DNA of 64,000 bases from an uncultured Dorea sp. (GTDB lineage: Bacteria; Bacillota_A; Clostridia; Lachnospirales; Lachnospiraceae), in contig CAJTRM010000002.1 of NCBI GenBank assembly GCA_910578865.1, positions 62,001-126,000 of the forward strand. The letters run 5' to 3'. Below the pieces are notes generated by a model, which did no database searches, had not been told where the DNA came from, and saw only the letters and a program-made list of their open reading frames with translations. Below are positions 1 to 7,566 of this stretch, piece after piece; position 1 is the stretch's first letter; the number at the start of each line of letters is the position of its first letter. The position numbers were made by a program, and so were the translations under genes.

Positions 1-2
1 AG

Positions 3-587
3 GCATCTGTATATACCGGAAAGAGTGAAATCAGTCTGTATATCCTGGATGTTTTGCTGCCGGACGGCACAGGATACGATATCTGTAAAAGGATTAAAAA
101 ATTTTGTGACAGTCCTGTGCTTTTTCTTACTGCCTGCGACGAGGAAGCAAATATTGTTATGGGGCTGGATATCGGTGCAGATGATTATATTGTTAAGCCT
201 TTCCGCGTCAGAGAACTCATTTCCCGCATCCGCAGTGTGCTCCGCAGATACAGGAAACAGGCTCCGGAAGTTCTTTCTGAATATATTTTTGGAAATATCA
301 GGGTGTCCCTTGCTGACGGAAAGATCTTTAAAAGAGGCCGGGAGATCCATTTAAGTGCACTTGAATATAAACTGTTGTTATACCTTATCAGAAACAAGGG
401 GATTATTGTGACCAGAGAACAGCTTCTGACACATATTTTTGATATTGCGGGGGAATATGTAAATGACAATACACTTACGGTTTATATGAAACGTCTTCGT
501 GAAAAGCTGGAAGAGGATCCGGTTAATCCGCAGCTGATCCGGACGGTTCGCGGAATTGGCTACCTGTTAGGAGGAGAGTATGTTTAG
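3..587 (+). CDS. OmpR/PhoB-family response regulator (5' end outside window)
   Basis: DNA-binding response regulator of a two-component pair. The frame is open to the left edge, so the N-terminus is missing. The phospho-acceptor aspartate is visible in ILDVLLPDG (Asp codon at 48-50), followed by the conserved Lys in IVKPFR. A C-terminal winged-helix domain follows, ending in the family signature TVRGIGYLL. The stop overlaps the start of the histidine kinase by 8 bases, so the two are translationally coupled. By context it should control the ABC exporter downstream; the direct repeats at 1592-1619 are a candidate target. The family call is secure; the stimulus is unknown. Confidence 0.93.
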   Translation, partial: ASVYTGKSEISLYILDVLLPDGTGYDICKRIKKFCDSPVLFLTACDEEANIVMGLDIGADDYIVKPFRVRELISRIRSVLRRYRKQAPEVLSEYIFGNIRVSLADGKIFKRGREIHLSALEYKLLLYLIRNKGIIVTREQLLTHIFDIAGEYVNDNTLTVYMKRLREKLEEDPVNPQLIRTVRGIGYLLGGEYV

Positions 588-1581
588 AAATCGGGAATTA
601 TTATTAGGAATCACTTTTGTTTTGCTGATTACAGGTGCTTCTGCGGTGGTGTATGGTATGAAGCCTGCAGGTGGAGGAATCATAATCTTCATAGATGGAA
701 TCATCTACGGTGCCGGCTTTTATCTTTTCTTCAGAAGATATTACAGAAGGCTGCAATTGCTGTCTTCTTTTCTGCGGAAATCACAGTATGGCCTGCTTCC
801 TCTTGAGACAGATGACCAGCATGAAGGTGAATTTGCAATATTGAAAAGTGAAATTTTTAAGCTTCTGACAAGGCTTCATTCACAGACAGAGCTTTTGGAA
901 AAAGAAAAACAGTATCTGGCAGATACCATTTCCGATATTTCCCACCAGCTAAAAACACCTATGACGTCTATGAACGTAATGATTGATCTATTAAAGGATC
1001 CCAAACTTCCGGAGGAAAATCGTATTGTTTTTATCCGTACGCTGCACAGTCAGCTGGCCCGCATGGAATGGCTATTATCTGCGATGCTTACAATGTCAAA
1101 ACTGGATGCCGGAACTCTTATTCTGAAAAAAGAAAAGGTCTGTACCGGCCAAATGCTGAACCGGGCCCTGGAGCATCTGTTGATTTCTATGGAATTGCGG
1201 GAGCAGTCTGTTATCCGGGAGGGGGAGGAGGATGTCTCTTATGCGGGGGATGCTTATTGGAGCAGCGAAGCATTGTCTAACATTTTGAAAAATTGTATGG
1301 AGCATACTCCGAATAAGGGGACCATCCGGATCAATACAAGTCAGAATCCGATCTATACCAGCATCCGGATTATCAATGAGGGCAGCGGAATCAGCAGCGA
1401 GGATCTTCCGCATATTTTTGAACGGTTTTACAGAGGGCAGCATACGTCTCCTGACAGCGTGGGCATCGGCCTGGCCTTGGCAAATAAGTTGATCCGGCTC
1501 CAAAACGGCAGCATTGAAGTATCCTCAGACTATGGAAAGTCTGCAACATTTCTTATAAAATTTTATCATTATAATATTTAG
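580..1581 (+). CDS. Sensor histidine kinase with two N-terminal membrane segments
   Basis: Membrane histidine kinase of 333 residues. Two hydrophobic segments (about 7-26 and 33-51) are joined by a very short loop, so there is no extracellular sensor domain. This is the layout of intramembrane-sensing kinases that sit beside FtsX-type exporters. The phospho-acceptor is His122 in DISHQLKTP. The ATPase domain has the N box (SNILKNCMEH), a GSGIS-type D box near residue 270 and the G box GIGLALAN. It overlaps the regulator gene by 8 bases. The function in sensing an envelope-active compound is inferred from layout and neighbours only. Confidence 0.93.
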   Translation: MFRNRELLLGITFVLLITGASAVVYGMKPAGGGIIIFIDGIIYGAGFYLFFRRYYRRLQLLSSFLRKSQYGLLPLETDDQHEGEFAILKSEIFKLLTRLHSQTELLEKEKQYLADTISDISHQLKTPMTSMNVMIDLLKDPKLPEENRIVFIRTLHSQLARMEWLLSAMLTMSKLDAGTLILKKEKVCTGQMLNRALEHLLISMELREQSVIREGEEDVSYAGDAYWSSEALSNILKNCMEHTPNKGTIRINTSQNPIYTSIRIINEGSGISSEDLPHIFERFYRGQHTSPDSVGIGLALANKLIRLQNGSIEVSSDYGKSATFLIKFYHYNI

Positions 1582-1635
1582 TGACAGTTTTGTCACTTCT
1601 TTTGTCACCATGCCGTCACCTTCTATCGATATACT
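1581..1635 (+). promoter_or_regulatory. Candidate response-regulator binding repeats and -10 of the ABC operon
   Basis: Just after the kinase stop lie GTGAC (1581-1585) and three GTCAC direct repeats at 1592, 1604 and 1615, spaced 12 and 11 bases, about one helical turn each. A TATACT -10 candidate sits at 1630-1635 with no good -35. Helically phased repeats upstream of a -35-less promoter are typical of OmpR-type activators. Regulation of the exporter by its neighbour is inferred. Confidence 0.5.
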
Positions 1636-1683
1636 TATCATTAAAACAGATCATCATTATTAAAAGGAGGCGAATGATAAAGC

Positions 1684-3900
1684 ATGGATATTATTTTCAC
1701 ATTGACGGTCCGGTATCTGAGGCAAAACAAAAAGAGAACTGCAGCAACGCTTGCAGGAATCACCGCAGCGTCAGCTCTTTTAACATTGTCTGTCATATTT
1801 ATTCATTCTTTTATGAAAAAAATATCTACACTTGACGCAATGCAGGCAGACATTAAAAAGCTGATCCTGGCTGCAGCCTTAATGCTTGCAGTGATTTTAG
1901 CCGTACTGACATTCTTTATTTATCATATGCTGAGTCTTTCTGCGGCAGATAAAATCAGACATCTTGGAATCCTGGGCAGCGTTGGTGCAACTCCGTTCCA
2001 GCGCGGGAAGCTGGAATTTTATGAGGCGGTAATATTAAGTATCCTTGGGCTCCCGACAGGATTGATCGTTGGAATTATGATTTCTTACAGAGTATTTTCT
2101 TTTTCTGTAGAAATATCCTGGGGGATGCTGCTGGGGGTACTGGCATTTGAAATGCTGGTTGTTATTATTACCGGACTGATCCATACGTTCTTTTCTGTCA
2201 GGGGAAATCTGCTGCAGCTTATTTTGAACCGGACAGAAAAAAGGGATCTGAAAGGTGCCTGCTGTCTTCCAAAAGGGCTCCAACGAGTACTGAGCCCGGA
2301 GATACAGCTTGCCGTAAAAAATATATATTTTTTCCGGAAACGTTATTCTATAATTGGAATCTCGTTTTTCTTATCGGCGCTGCTTTTTCTTGACGGTTTT
2401 ATTTATCTGAACTATCAGTCCGGGAACTATGAACCTAAGGATCCGAGAAATAAAATTTACGCAGATTTGACAGTGGAAGAAGAGATTTCAAAAAAACATG
2501 ACAATTGGCAGTCTTTTGCGGAGGAAATTTCCTCTTTTCCGGAAGTGGAAGAAGCTGTTCTGAGGGAAAAAATCCATCTTGGAGGAGTATTGTTTCAGCA
2601 GGAGGATGTGAGAGAAGAACTTGACTCATTTACAGTCTATGATATCGGATCCCCGTATAAAAATCCCACTGTAAAGAAAGATTCCGGGAATAGGGAAGAA
2701 GAAGGGGTCTATATGAATTTAACCCTGACGGGACTGGATGACGCCTCTTTTGAACAATACCTGAGAGATGCAGGGATATCGGAAGCCCTTGATACAGATG
2801 CGGAAACGATTCCTGTGATCGTTGAAGATACCGTATTGTTGAAAAGAGGCAACAGCTCTGAATACCAGGAATTTTTGGATATAGTGGAAGGGGAATTATT
2901 TTCCGTCATTGCAGACAAGGGGAGAGGAGTCCTGGAAGATACTACTGATATTGATCTTACAAATTCGGAGGAAACCGGCATTGAATTTATACAATATCAA
3001 TTTCAGGCAATTACCGTTACCCCGTTGCTTCCTTCCTGCTGCAATATCATAGACGGACTGGGAGAAACCAATGAAGTGCATTTGTATACGCCGCAGCATT
3101 ATTTTGAACAATTCTTTCAGAAATATAATCTGGAGGGTATGAGAGAGAAGACCGTAAGATCCGTCTCCTTAAAGGCAAAAAACCATTTGAGCCTTCCTGA
3201 CCGTATCTTATATCCGGCGGTGATCCAGAAAGGGACAAGTGAATGGCATCAGGAATATAAAGCAGATTCAAAATTTCTGAATACGAAGGAAGGTGATAAG
3301 CTTCAGCAGCTGTTGAAAAAGTATGACGAACCAATCATTGCTTTAGATGAAAAAATCAGGTCAACCGGAGAGCTGTACGGCTTTTTAGATGAGCGGAAGC
3401 TGGATCTTACGGATGAACAATACTGGGAAAACCTTGATTATTCTGTTATCTCTTACCCGGGCTGGATTAAGAGTATTTTGTCAGACCCGTTTCCGGTCTT
3501 CCGGCAATTGTTTGCCTATACATTATTTATTTTTATCGCAATCATCAGCGCTTTTCAAATGATTCAGATGATCGTATCTGCGGTCTATATGAGAAAGCGG
3601 GAATTCGCAGTCATGCTTTCTCTTGGAATGGGGCGCTCTAAAATCCAGAAAATGGTTTGCACAGAAAGCCTGATCTGCCTGTTCTCTTCATTTGTGATCG
3701 GATGTGCGGTAAGTATCGGCATTGGACATTTGATGTTCAGCAGATGGACCAAGACGCAGAGCCTGGAGATTGTGTTTCCTTATCAGCTGCTTTGGGTGGA
3801 AGTTTTATTTCTGCTTATCCTGATCGTACTCTCAGTCTGTGTTTCAATGAGAAGCATACGAAAGATCCAAGTCATGGATATTTTAAAGGGGGAATTTTAA
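1684..3900 (+). CDS. FtsX-like ABC transporter permease
   Basis: Large permease subunit of 738 residues. It has about five hydrophobic segments in the first 245 residues, a long extracytoplasmic region (about 250-600), and three more segments in the C-terminal 130 residues with the FtsX-type cytoplasmic motif MRKREFAVMLSLGMGRSKI. This resembles permeases of peptide-antibiotic resistance or lipoprotein-export type rather than nutrient uptake. The first start is preceded by AAGGAGG at 1664-1670, an unusually long 13-base spacing, but no better in-frame start exists. The stop shares one base with the ATPase start (TAATG). Substrate unknown. Confidence 0.88.
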   Translation: MDIIFTLTVRYLRQNKKRTAATLAGITAASALLTLSVIFIHSFMKKISTLDAMQADIKKLILAAALMLAVILAVLTFFIYHMLSLSAADKIRHLGILGSVGATPFQRGKLEFYEAVILSILGLPTGLIVGIMISYRVFSFSVEISWGMLLGVLAFEMLVVIITGLIHTFFSVRGNLLQLILNRTEKRDLKGACCLPKGLQRVLSPEIQLAVKNIYFFRKRYSIIGISFFLSALLFLDGFIYLNYQSGNYEPKDPRNKIYADLTVEEEISKKHDNWQSFAEEISSFPEVEEAVLREKIHLGGVLFQQEDVREELDSFTVYDIGSPYKNPTVKKDSGNREEEGVYMNLTLTGLDDASFEQYLRDAGISEALDTDAETIPVIVEDTVLLKRGNSSEYQEFLDIVEGELFSVIADKGRGVLEDTTDIDLTNSEETGIEFIQYQFQAITVTPLLPSCCNIIDGLGETNEVHLYTPQHYFEQFFQKYNLEGMREKTVRSVSLKAKNHLSLPDRILYPAVIQKGTSEWHQEYKADSKFLNTKEGDKLQQLLKKYDEPIIALDEKIRSTGELYGFLDERKLDLTDEQYWENLDYSVISYPGWIKSILSDPFPVFRQLFAYTLFIFIAIISAFQMIQMIVSAVYMRKREFAVMLSLGMGRSKIQKMVCTESLICLFSSFVIGCAVSIGIGHLMFSRWTKTQSLEIVFPYQLLWVEVLFLLILIVLSVCVSMRSIRKIQVMDILKGEF

Positions 3901-4571
3901 TGGAATTATTAAAAATAGAGCATGTTTGCAAAACTTACGGAACCGGAAATGAAAACCAGGTGAAAGCTCTGGATGATGTTTCATTTACCGTTAAAAAGGG
4001 AGAATTTGTTGCGATCACCGGCCCGTCAGGATCAGGGAAGTCCACACTTTTGCATATTCTCGGCGGTATCGACCGCCCTACAGAGGGAAATGTATGGATA
4101 GGCGGAGTCAACCTAAAGGATATGAATGAAACAAAGCTGTCGATCTTCCGGAGGCGTCAGGTTGGATTAATCTATCAATTTTACAATCTGATTCCTGTTT
4201 TAGATGTAGAAGAAAATATAATGCTGCCGCTTCTGCTGGACGGACAGAAAAAAGATGAACGATATCTAGAAGAGTTGATTGCAACTTTGGGACTTGAAAA
4301 CCGCCGGCATCATCTGCCCGGACAATTATCCGGCGGCCAGCAGCAAAGGGTTTCTATCGGACGGGCTTTAATGAACCATCCCTCCGTTATCCTTGCCGAC
4401 GAGCCTACCGGAAACCTGGATCGAAAAAACAGCGCCGAGATTATTGCATTGCTGAAGGAAACCAATAAAAAATATCAACAGACGCTCATTATGATTACCC
4501 ATGACGAGAATATTGCACTGCAAAGTGACCGAATCCTCTACCTGGAAGATGGGAAAATGCAGGAGAAATAG
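3900..4571 (+). CDS. ABC transporter ATP-binding protein (MacB/LolD-type)
   Basis: ATPase of 223 residues that powers the preceding permease. Walker A is GPSGSGKST (about 41-49), followed by a Q-loop near YQFYNLIP, signature LSGGQQQRV, Walker B/D-loop ILADEPTGNLD and the switch His in MITHDEN. The open frame extends further upstream inside the permease gene, but the ATG at 3900 overlapping the permease stop is the natural start and gives the family's usual length. It converges on the recombinase gene with only 13 bases between stops. Confidence 0.94.
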   Translation: MELLKIEHVCKTYGTGNENQVKALDDVSFTVKKGEFVAITGPSGSGKSTLLHILGGIDRPTEGNVWIGGVNLKDMNETKLSIFRRRQVGLIYQFYNLIPVLDVEENIMLPLLLDGQKKDERYLEELIATLGLENRRHHLPGQLSGGQQQRVSIGRALMNHPSVILADEPTGNLDRKNSAEIIALLKETNKKYQQTLIMITHDENIALQSDRILYLEDGKMQEK

Positions 4572-4584
4572 TTTAAATAGTTTA

Positions 4585-5643
4585 TTAGCTTTCTCTTAGC
4601 TTTACAGCAGACGCCGCCTGCCGGCGTCTGTTTTCATCAATAGCGGCATAATGTTTCTTGGTAGTATTAACATCCTTATGGCCAAGGACATCGGCTACCA
4701 GATAGATATCCCCGGTTTCTTTATATAAAGAAGTTCCGTATGTACTTCTCAGCTTATGAGGGGTAATTTTTTTATTGGGGGTTACCTGCTTTGCATATTT
4801 TTTTACCATGTTCTCTACAGCCTGAACTCCCATACGTTTTTTCTGGGTAGAGAGAAACAGAGCATTTTCGTGGCCGGAGAGGGGAGCAGCGGCCTTGCGG
4901 TCTCCTTCAATATAGTTTAAAAGTGCGTCTGCAACTTCATCCCCAAAGTATACAACCATCTGATTGCCGCCCTTTCTGGTAACAGTAACACCATTGTTTT
5001 TAAAATCAACATCCGTCAGATCCAGACCTACACATTCAGATACACGGATGCCTGTACCTAAAAGCAGTGTCAGAATGGCAAGATCTCGTTCTCTGGTCTT
5101 AAGATAATAAGTAAGGGCCTGGCCGGAAAGTTTACTTCCGGCAGACTCCACAAAATCCAAAAGAAGCGCAACCTCATCGGTATCCAGACGGATAATCGCT
5201 TTTTCATGGAGCTTGGGCATTTCGACAAGAAGGGTCGGATTCCTGGAAATAATCTGATGCTTAAAATAATAATTGTAAAAGCTGCGGAGCGCCGACATCT
5301 TTCTGGAGAGCCCTTTTTCACCGTTAGTAACAAATTCTTCCTCGCGCTTGTAAACTTTCAGGTATTCCATATATTCTTCAATGTCTACAGGCTCCAGACG
5401 TTCCAGGTCAGAGGGGGTAAATTGGCTGATCGTATAATCCCGGTATATCGGATTATTTTCCATCAGAAAATGAAAGAAAACACGAATATCATAAGCGTAA
5501 TTGATACGTGTCCGGGCAGACGACCTTGGCTCGATCGCACGGAAATAATCTTTGGCAAACGGAGGCAATGTTTTTAAAACTTCACGGAGCCTCAAAGTCT
5601 GTTCCATCTGAATCTGTTCATGATATGTTTTTGAATCTGCCAT
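4585..5643 (-). CDS. Tyrosine recombinase, XerS-like
   Basis: Site-specific recombinase of 352 residues. All catalytic residues are visible: Arg210 (GTGIRVSE), Lys234 (VTRKGG), His306 and Arg309 (TPHKLRSTYG), His332 (LGHKD) and nucleophile Tyr342 (KKHYA). The N-terminal SAM-like core-binding domain spans about 30-140. The length and the insertion before RERDLAI resemble the single-subunit XerS of streptococci more than XerC/XerD of about 300 residues. No phage genes or att repeats are visible nearby, so a housekeeping role such as chromosome dimer resolution fits better than phage integration; this is inference. A strong promoter lies at 5722-5750. Confidence 0.85.
   Translation of the reverse strand: MADSKTYHEQIQMEQTLRLREVLKTLPPFAKDYFRAIEPRSSARTRINYAYDIRVFFHFLMENNPIYRDYTISQFTPSDLERLEPVDIEEYMEYLKVYKREEEFVTNGEKGLSRKMSALRSFYNYYFKHQIISRNPTLLVEMPKLHEKAIIRLDTDEVALLLDFVESAGSKLSGQALTYYLKTRERDLAILTLLLGTGIRVSECVGLDLTDVDFKNNGVTVTRKGGNQMVVYFGDEVADALLNYIEGDRKAAAPLSGHENALFLSTQKKRMGVQAVENMVKKYAKQVTPNKKITPHKLRSTYGTSLYKETGDIYLVADVLGHKDVNTTKKHYAAIDENRRRQAASAVKLRES
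4608..4634 (+). terminator. Terminator-like hairpin inside the 3' end of the recombinase gene
   Basis: CAGACGCCG (4608-4616), loop CCTGC, CGGCGTCTG (4622-4630), a perfect 9-bp stem followed by TTTTC on the plus strand. It lies 37 bases after the ABC ATPase stop and inside the last codons of the convergent recombinase gene. It is well placed to end the exporter transcript. Confidence 0.6.
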
Positions 5644-5949
5644 AATTGATAACTCCTTTATTTGTATGTAATTCCCGGTACCGGATGCACTCAGGGCGCG
5701 TATTGCGTTGTTTCTGGAAGTATTTTACCATATTATATATATTATGTCCATATCTTTTGGAAAAATCAGTATTTGTCGTATAGATCTATCGGAGATACAT
5801 TATTGCCGTCAAAAACACAAAAACTTATATTAGTGGTCTTTTTAAGAGCCACTCTTATGTCCTTATTGCTCTCCAGTTAGGATACTCTCAGTGGACAAGG
5901 GAAAACACGGTTTTTACCATAGATTTGTCTTTGTTCACTGGGGGAATCA
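5644..5949. other. 306-bp intergenic region between recombinase and LysM protein genes
   Basis: No convincing gene on either strand. It holds the recombinase promoter (5722-5750) and a nested inverted repeat: CAGTGGACAAGG (5889-5900) can pair with CTTTGTTCACTG (5929-5940) over 12 positions including two G-U pairs. Inside it, AAAAC/GTTTT (5902-5906 and 5910-5914) forms a second small stem. The repeat begins 10 bases after the LysM-protein stop on the minus strand but has no U-tract there. It may be a 3' stabilising or weak terminator structure. Confidence 0.5.
5722..5750 (-). promoter_or_regulatory. Promoter of the tyrosine recombinase gene
   Basis: On the minus strand TGGACA (5750-5745), 17 bases, TAAAAT (5727-5722), with a TG extension before the -10. 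About 78 bases upstream of the recombinase start. Confidence 0.7.
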
Positions 5950-6288
5950 TTAATTATAATAAGGCACCATAAGATATTTCCCTTCATAGATCTTGTCGCC
6001 GGAAAGGCCGTTAATCTCTTTCAGTTCTTTCATATAAGCCTGAACAGAATCATAGTCATTGTTCATATATTTTTCTGCAATATTCCATAAAGTATCTCCG
6101 TAAGAGATCTCGATGCTTTTATAGCATTTTTGTTTTTGTTCTGCATCTGTATCCTGTGCAGATACCCGTTCGCTGCCGGCAAAAATCCAGAGGAAAAAAG
6201 CAATTGAAATCATGGCCAGGATCAATATCCGTCTTTTCAGGCGGGTATATGGTTTTACTTTCTTTATATACGAACCGTGTGTATTCAT
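5950..6288 (-). CDS. LysM-domain membrane protein, YneA-like SOS cell-division inhibitor
   Basis: Small protein of 112 residues: basic N-terminus, one membrane segment (about 20-38), then a LysM peptidoglycan-binding domain (about 56-110, ISYGDTLWNIAEKY ... GKYLMVPYY). Size, topology and position divergent from lexA match YneA, the LexA-repressed division inhibitor of Bacillus; the name is by analogy. The start at 6288 is chosen because GGGGGAG lies 6 bases upstream; an ATG at 6321 has no ribosome site. The promoter at 6373-6401 is overlaid by LexA-type palindromes, so expression during DNA damage is strongly suggested. Confidence 0.85.
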   Translation of the reverse strand: MNTHGSYIKKVKPYTRLKRRILILAMISIAFFLWIFAGSERVSAQDTDAEQKQKCYKSIEISYGDTLWNIAEKYMNNDYDSVQAYMKELKEINGLSGDKIYEGKYLMVPYYN

Positions 6289-6352
6289 TTCATGCTCCCC
6301 CCTCTTGTCCGCAGAACACATTCTTCCTTTGTAATAATAAGAATAAACGTTC

Positions 6353-6366
6353 CGAACTTTTGTTCT
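6353..6366. promoter_or_regulatory. LexA (SOS) box 1
   Basis: CGAAC-TTTT-GTTCT, one mismatch from the Bacillus SOS consensus CGAAC-N4-GTTCG. It lies just downstream of the -10 of the LysM-protein promoter, near its expected start point. Confidence 0.85.
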
Positions 6367-6372
6367 GAATTC

Positions 6373-6401
6373 ATTATATAAAGCAAACTAATGTTTGTCA
6401 A
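6373..6401 (-). promoter_or_regulatory. Promoter of the YneA-like gene
   Basis: Minus strand TTGACA (6401-6396), 17-base spacer, TATAAT (6378-6373): a full consensus sigma-A promoter, covered by LexA boxes 1 and 2. Confidence 0.9.
6384..6397. promoter_or_regulatory. LexA (SOS) box 2
   Basis: CAAAC-TAAT-GTTTG, symmetric half-sites. It sits in the 17-base spacer of the LysM-protein promoter and overlaps its -35, so LexA bound here would block that promoter. Confidence 0.8.
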
Positions 6402-6419
6402 TATATTTATCAAAAAATA

Positions 6420-6433
6420 CGAACATATTTTCT
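6420..6433. promoter_or_regulatory. Weak LexA-like box 3
   Basis: CGAAC-ATAT-TTTCT: one perfect half-site and one poor half. It abuts box 4, sharing a base. May be a low-affinity or cooperative site. Confidence 0.45.
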
Positions 6434-6446
6434 AAACATTTGTTTG
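6433..6446. promoter_or_regulatory. LexA (SOS) box 4
   Basis: TAAAC-ATTT-GTTTG overlapping the -35 of the lexA promoter (6444-6449), as expected for lexA autorepression. Confidence 0.75.
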
Positions 6447-6472
6447 CTTTTTTTGGAAGGCTGTGTTAGAAT
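6444..6472 (+). promoter_or_regulatory. lexA promoter
   Basis: TTGCTT (6444-6449), 17-base spacer, TAGAAT (6467-6472), with the -35 overlapped by LexA box 4. Confidence 0.8.
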
Positions 6473-6521
6473 AAGTTTATAAAAGACTGAGTCTGGGTTA
6501 TATATTGAAGGAGGAATGACT

Positions 6522-7139
6522 ATGGCACAGGGAAAGATCAGCGCAAAGCAGCAGGAAATATTAGATTATATCAAGTCACAGATTTTAGAACGTGGTTTTC
6601 CACCGGCAGTTCGTGATATATGTGAGGCAGTACATCTGAAGTCTACTTCTTCTGTTCACTCACATCTGGAGACATTGGAGAAAAACGGATATATCAGGCG
6701 TGATCCAACGAAACCTCGTGCAATTGAGATTCTGGACAGTTCCTTTAATTTTACCCGCAGAGAGATGGTCAATGTACCATTGATCGGCCGTGTGGCAGCC
6801 GGGGAGCCTATCCTTGCAGAACAAAATATTGAAGAATATTTTCCTGTTCCTATGGAATATATGCCGAATCGCCAGACTTTTATGCTCAAGGTAAAAGGGG
6901 AAAGTATGATCAATGTCGGAATTTTCGATGGGGATTTTGTACTTGTGGAAGAGCGGAAAACCGCACACAACGGAGAAATGATCGTTGCCCTGATTGAAGA
7001 CGGCGCAACCGTGAAGACTTTTTATAAAGAAGAAGGGATTATCCGCCTGCAGCCGGAAAATGATACAATGGATCCGATTATAGTTAATAACTGCCAGATT
7101 CTTGGAAAAGTAATCGGAGTCTTCCGTTTTATAAAATAA
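6522..7139 (+). CDS. lexA: LexA repressor
   Basis: SOS transcriptional repressor and self-cleaving S24-type protease, 205 residues. The N-terminal winged helix (about 1-70) precedes the cleavage site Ala93-Gly94 (RVAAGEP) and the catalytic dyad Ser128 (GESM) and Lys165 (ATVKTF). The start is set at 6522: AAGGAGG at 6508-6514 is 7 bases upstream, whereas an in-frame ATG at 6516 would touch the ribosome site. It is divergent from the YneA-like gene, with LexA-type boxes over both promoters. It is followed by the bidirectional terminator at 7179-7212. Confidence 0.97.
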   Translation: MAQGKISAKQQEILDYIKSQILERGFPPAVRDICEAVHLKSTSSVHSHLETLEKNGYIRRDPTKPRAIEILDSSFNFTRREMVNVPLIGRVAAGEPILAEQNIEEYFPVPMEYMPNRQTFMLKVKGESMINVGIFDGDFVLVEERKTAHNGEMIVALIEDGATVKTFYKEEGIIRLQPENDTMDPIIVNNCQILGKVIGVFRFIK

Positions 7140-7178
7140 AATCCTTTCAGAATATGAAATCTTATATCCTGACGTCAG

Positions 7179-7212
7179 CAGCGGACAAAAGGGAGTATTC
7201 CTTTGTCCGCTG
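7179..7212. terminator. Bidirectional terminator between lexA and rsfS
   Basis: CAGCGGACAAA (7179-7189) pairs perfectly with TTTGTCCGCTG (7202-7212), an 11-bp stem between convergent genes. The downstream plus-strand T-run is offset (TTTTT at about 7220), so efficiency is uncertain. Confidence 0.7.
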
Positions 7213-7224
7213 AAGATACCTTTT

Positions 7225-7566
7225 TCATACCTCTACTTCTCTCCCGTCACACCAGATACGTTCCAGATTGTAGAAGGAACGGCTTTCTTTATCAAAGATG
7301 TGGATAATTATATCACCATAATCCATCAGTACCCATGTTCCGCTGCTGTTACCCTCCTGTTGTTTGAGGTGATAACCGGCCTCAGCCAGTTTTTCCTCCA
7401 CATGATCTACAAGGGCACTGACCTGGCTGTCGCTGGTTCCGTGGGTGATCACAAAATAATCTGCAATCACAGAGATATTAGAAATATCGATCACTGTGAT
7501 ATCTTCGCCCTTTTTCTCTGCAAGGGCATGTGCTGCAATCTTCGCCATATTCATAGAATGCTCCAT
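7225..7566 (-). CDS. rsfS: Ribosome silencing factor RsfS
   Basis: RsfS/YbeB/Iojap family, 113 residues. It binds ribosomal protein L14 and blocks subunit joining when nutrients are scarce. Family landmarks are the N-terminal helix with KIAAHALAEKKG, the core VIADYFVITHGTSDSQV and the C-terminal WVLMDYGDIIIHIF. The start codon shares one base with the yqeK stop and lies within the chain nadD-yqeK-rsfS, a very common Firmicute order. A LytR-type gene sometimes found in this cluster is absent. Confidence 0.95.
   Translation of the reverse strand: MEHSMNMAKIAAHALAEKKGEDITVIDISNISVIADYFVITHGTSDSQVSALVDHVEEKLAEAGYHLKQQEGNSSGTWVLMDYGDIIIHIFDKESRSFYNLERIWCDGREVEV

Noticed and set aside
1581..1835. 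Small plus-strand frame of 84 codons overlapping the permease start
   Set aside because: Composition is unnatural, and it overlaps the permease N-terminus, which has clear membrane segments and continues into the FtsX-type protein.
4585..5643. Phage or ICE integrase identity for the tyrosine recombinase
   Set aside because: No excisionase, tRNA target or element genes adjoin it, and its length and motifs fit XerS-like housekeeping recombinases better.
5720..5750. Sequence resembling a Bacillus dif core (ATATATATTATGT) before the Xer-like gene
   Set aside because: The match is confined to the AT-rich centre, the outer arms do not fit, and the same bases form a good promoter. XerS-type dif sites also differ from the Bacillus one.
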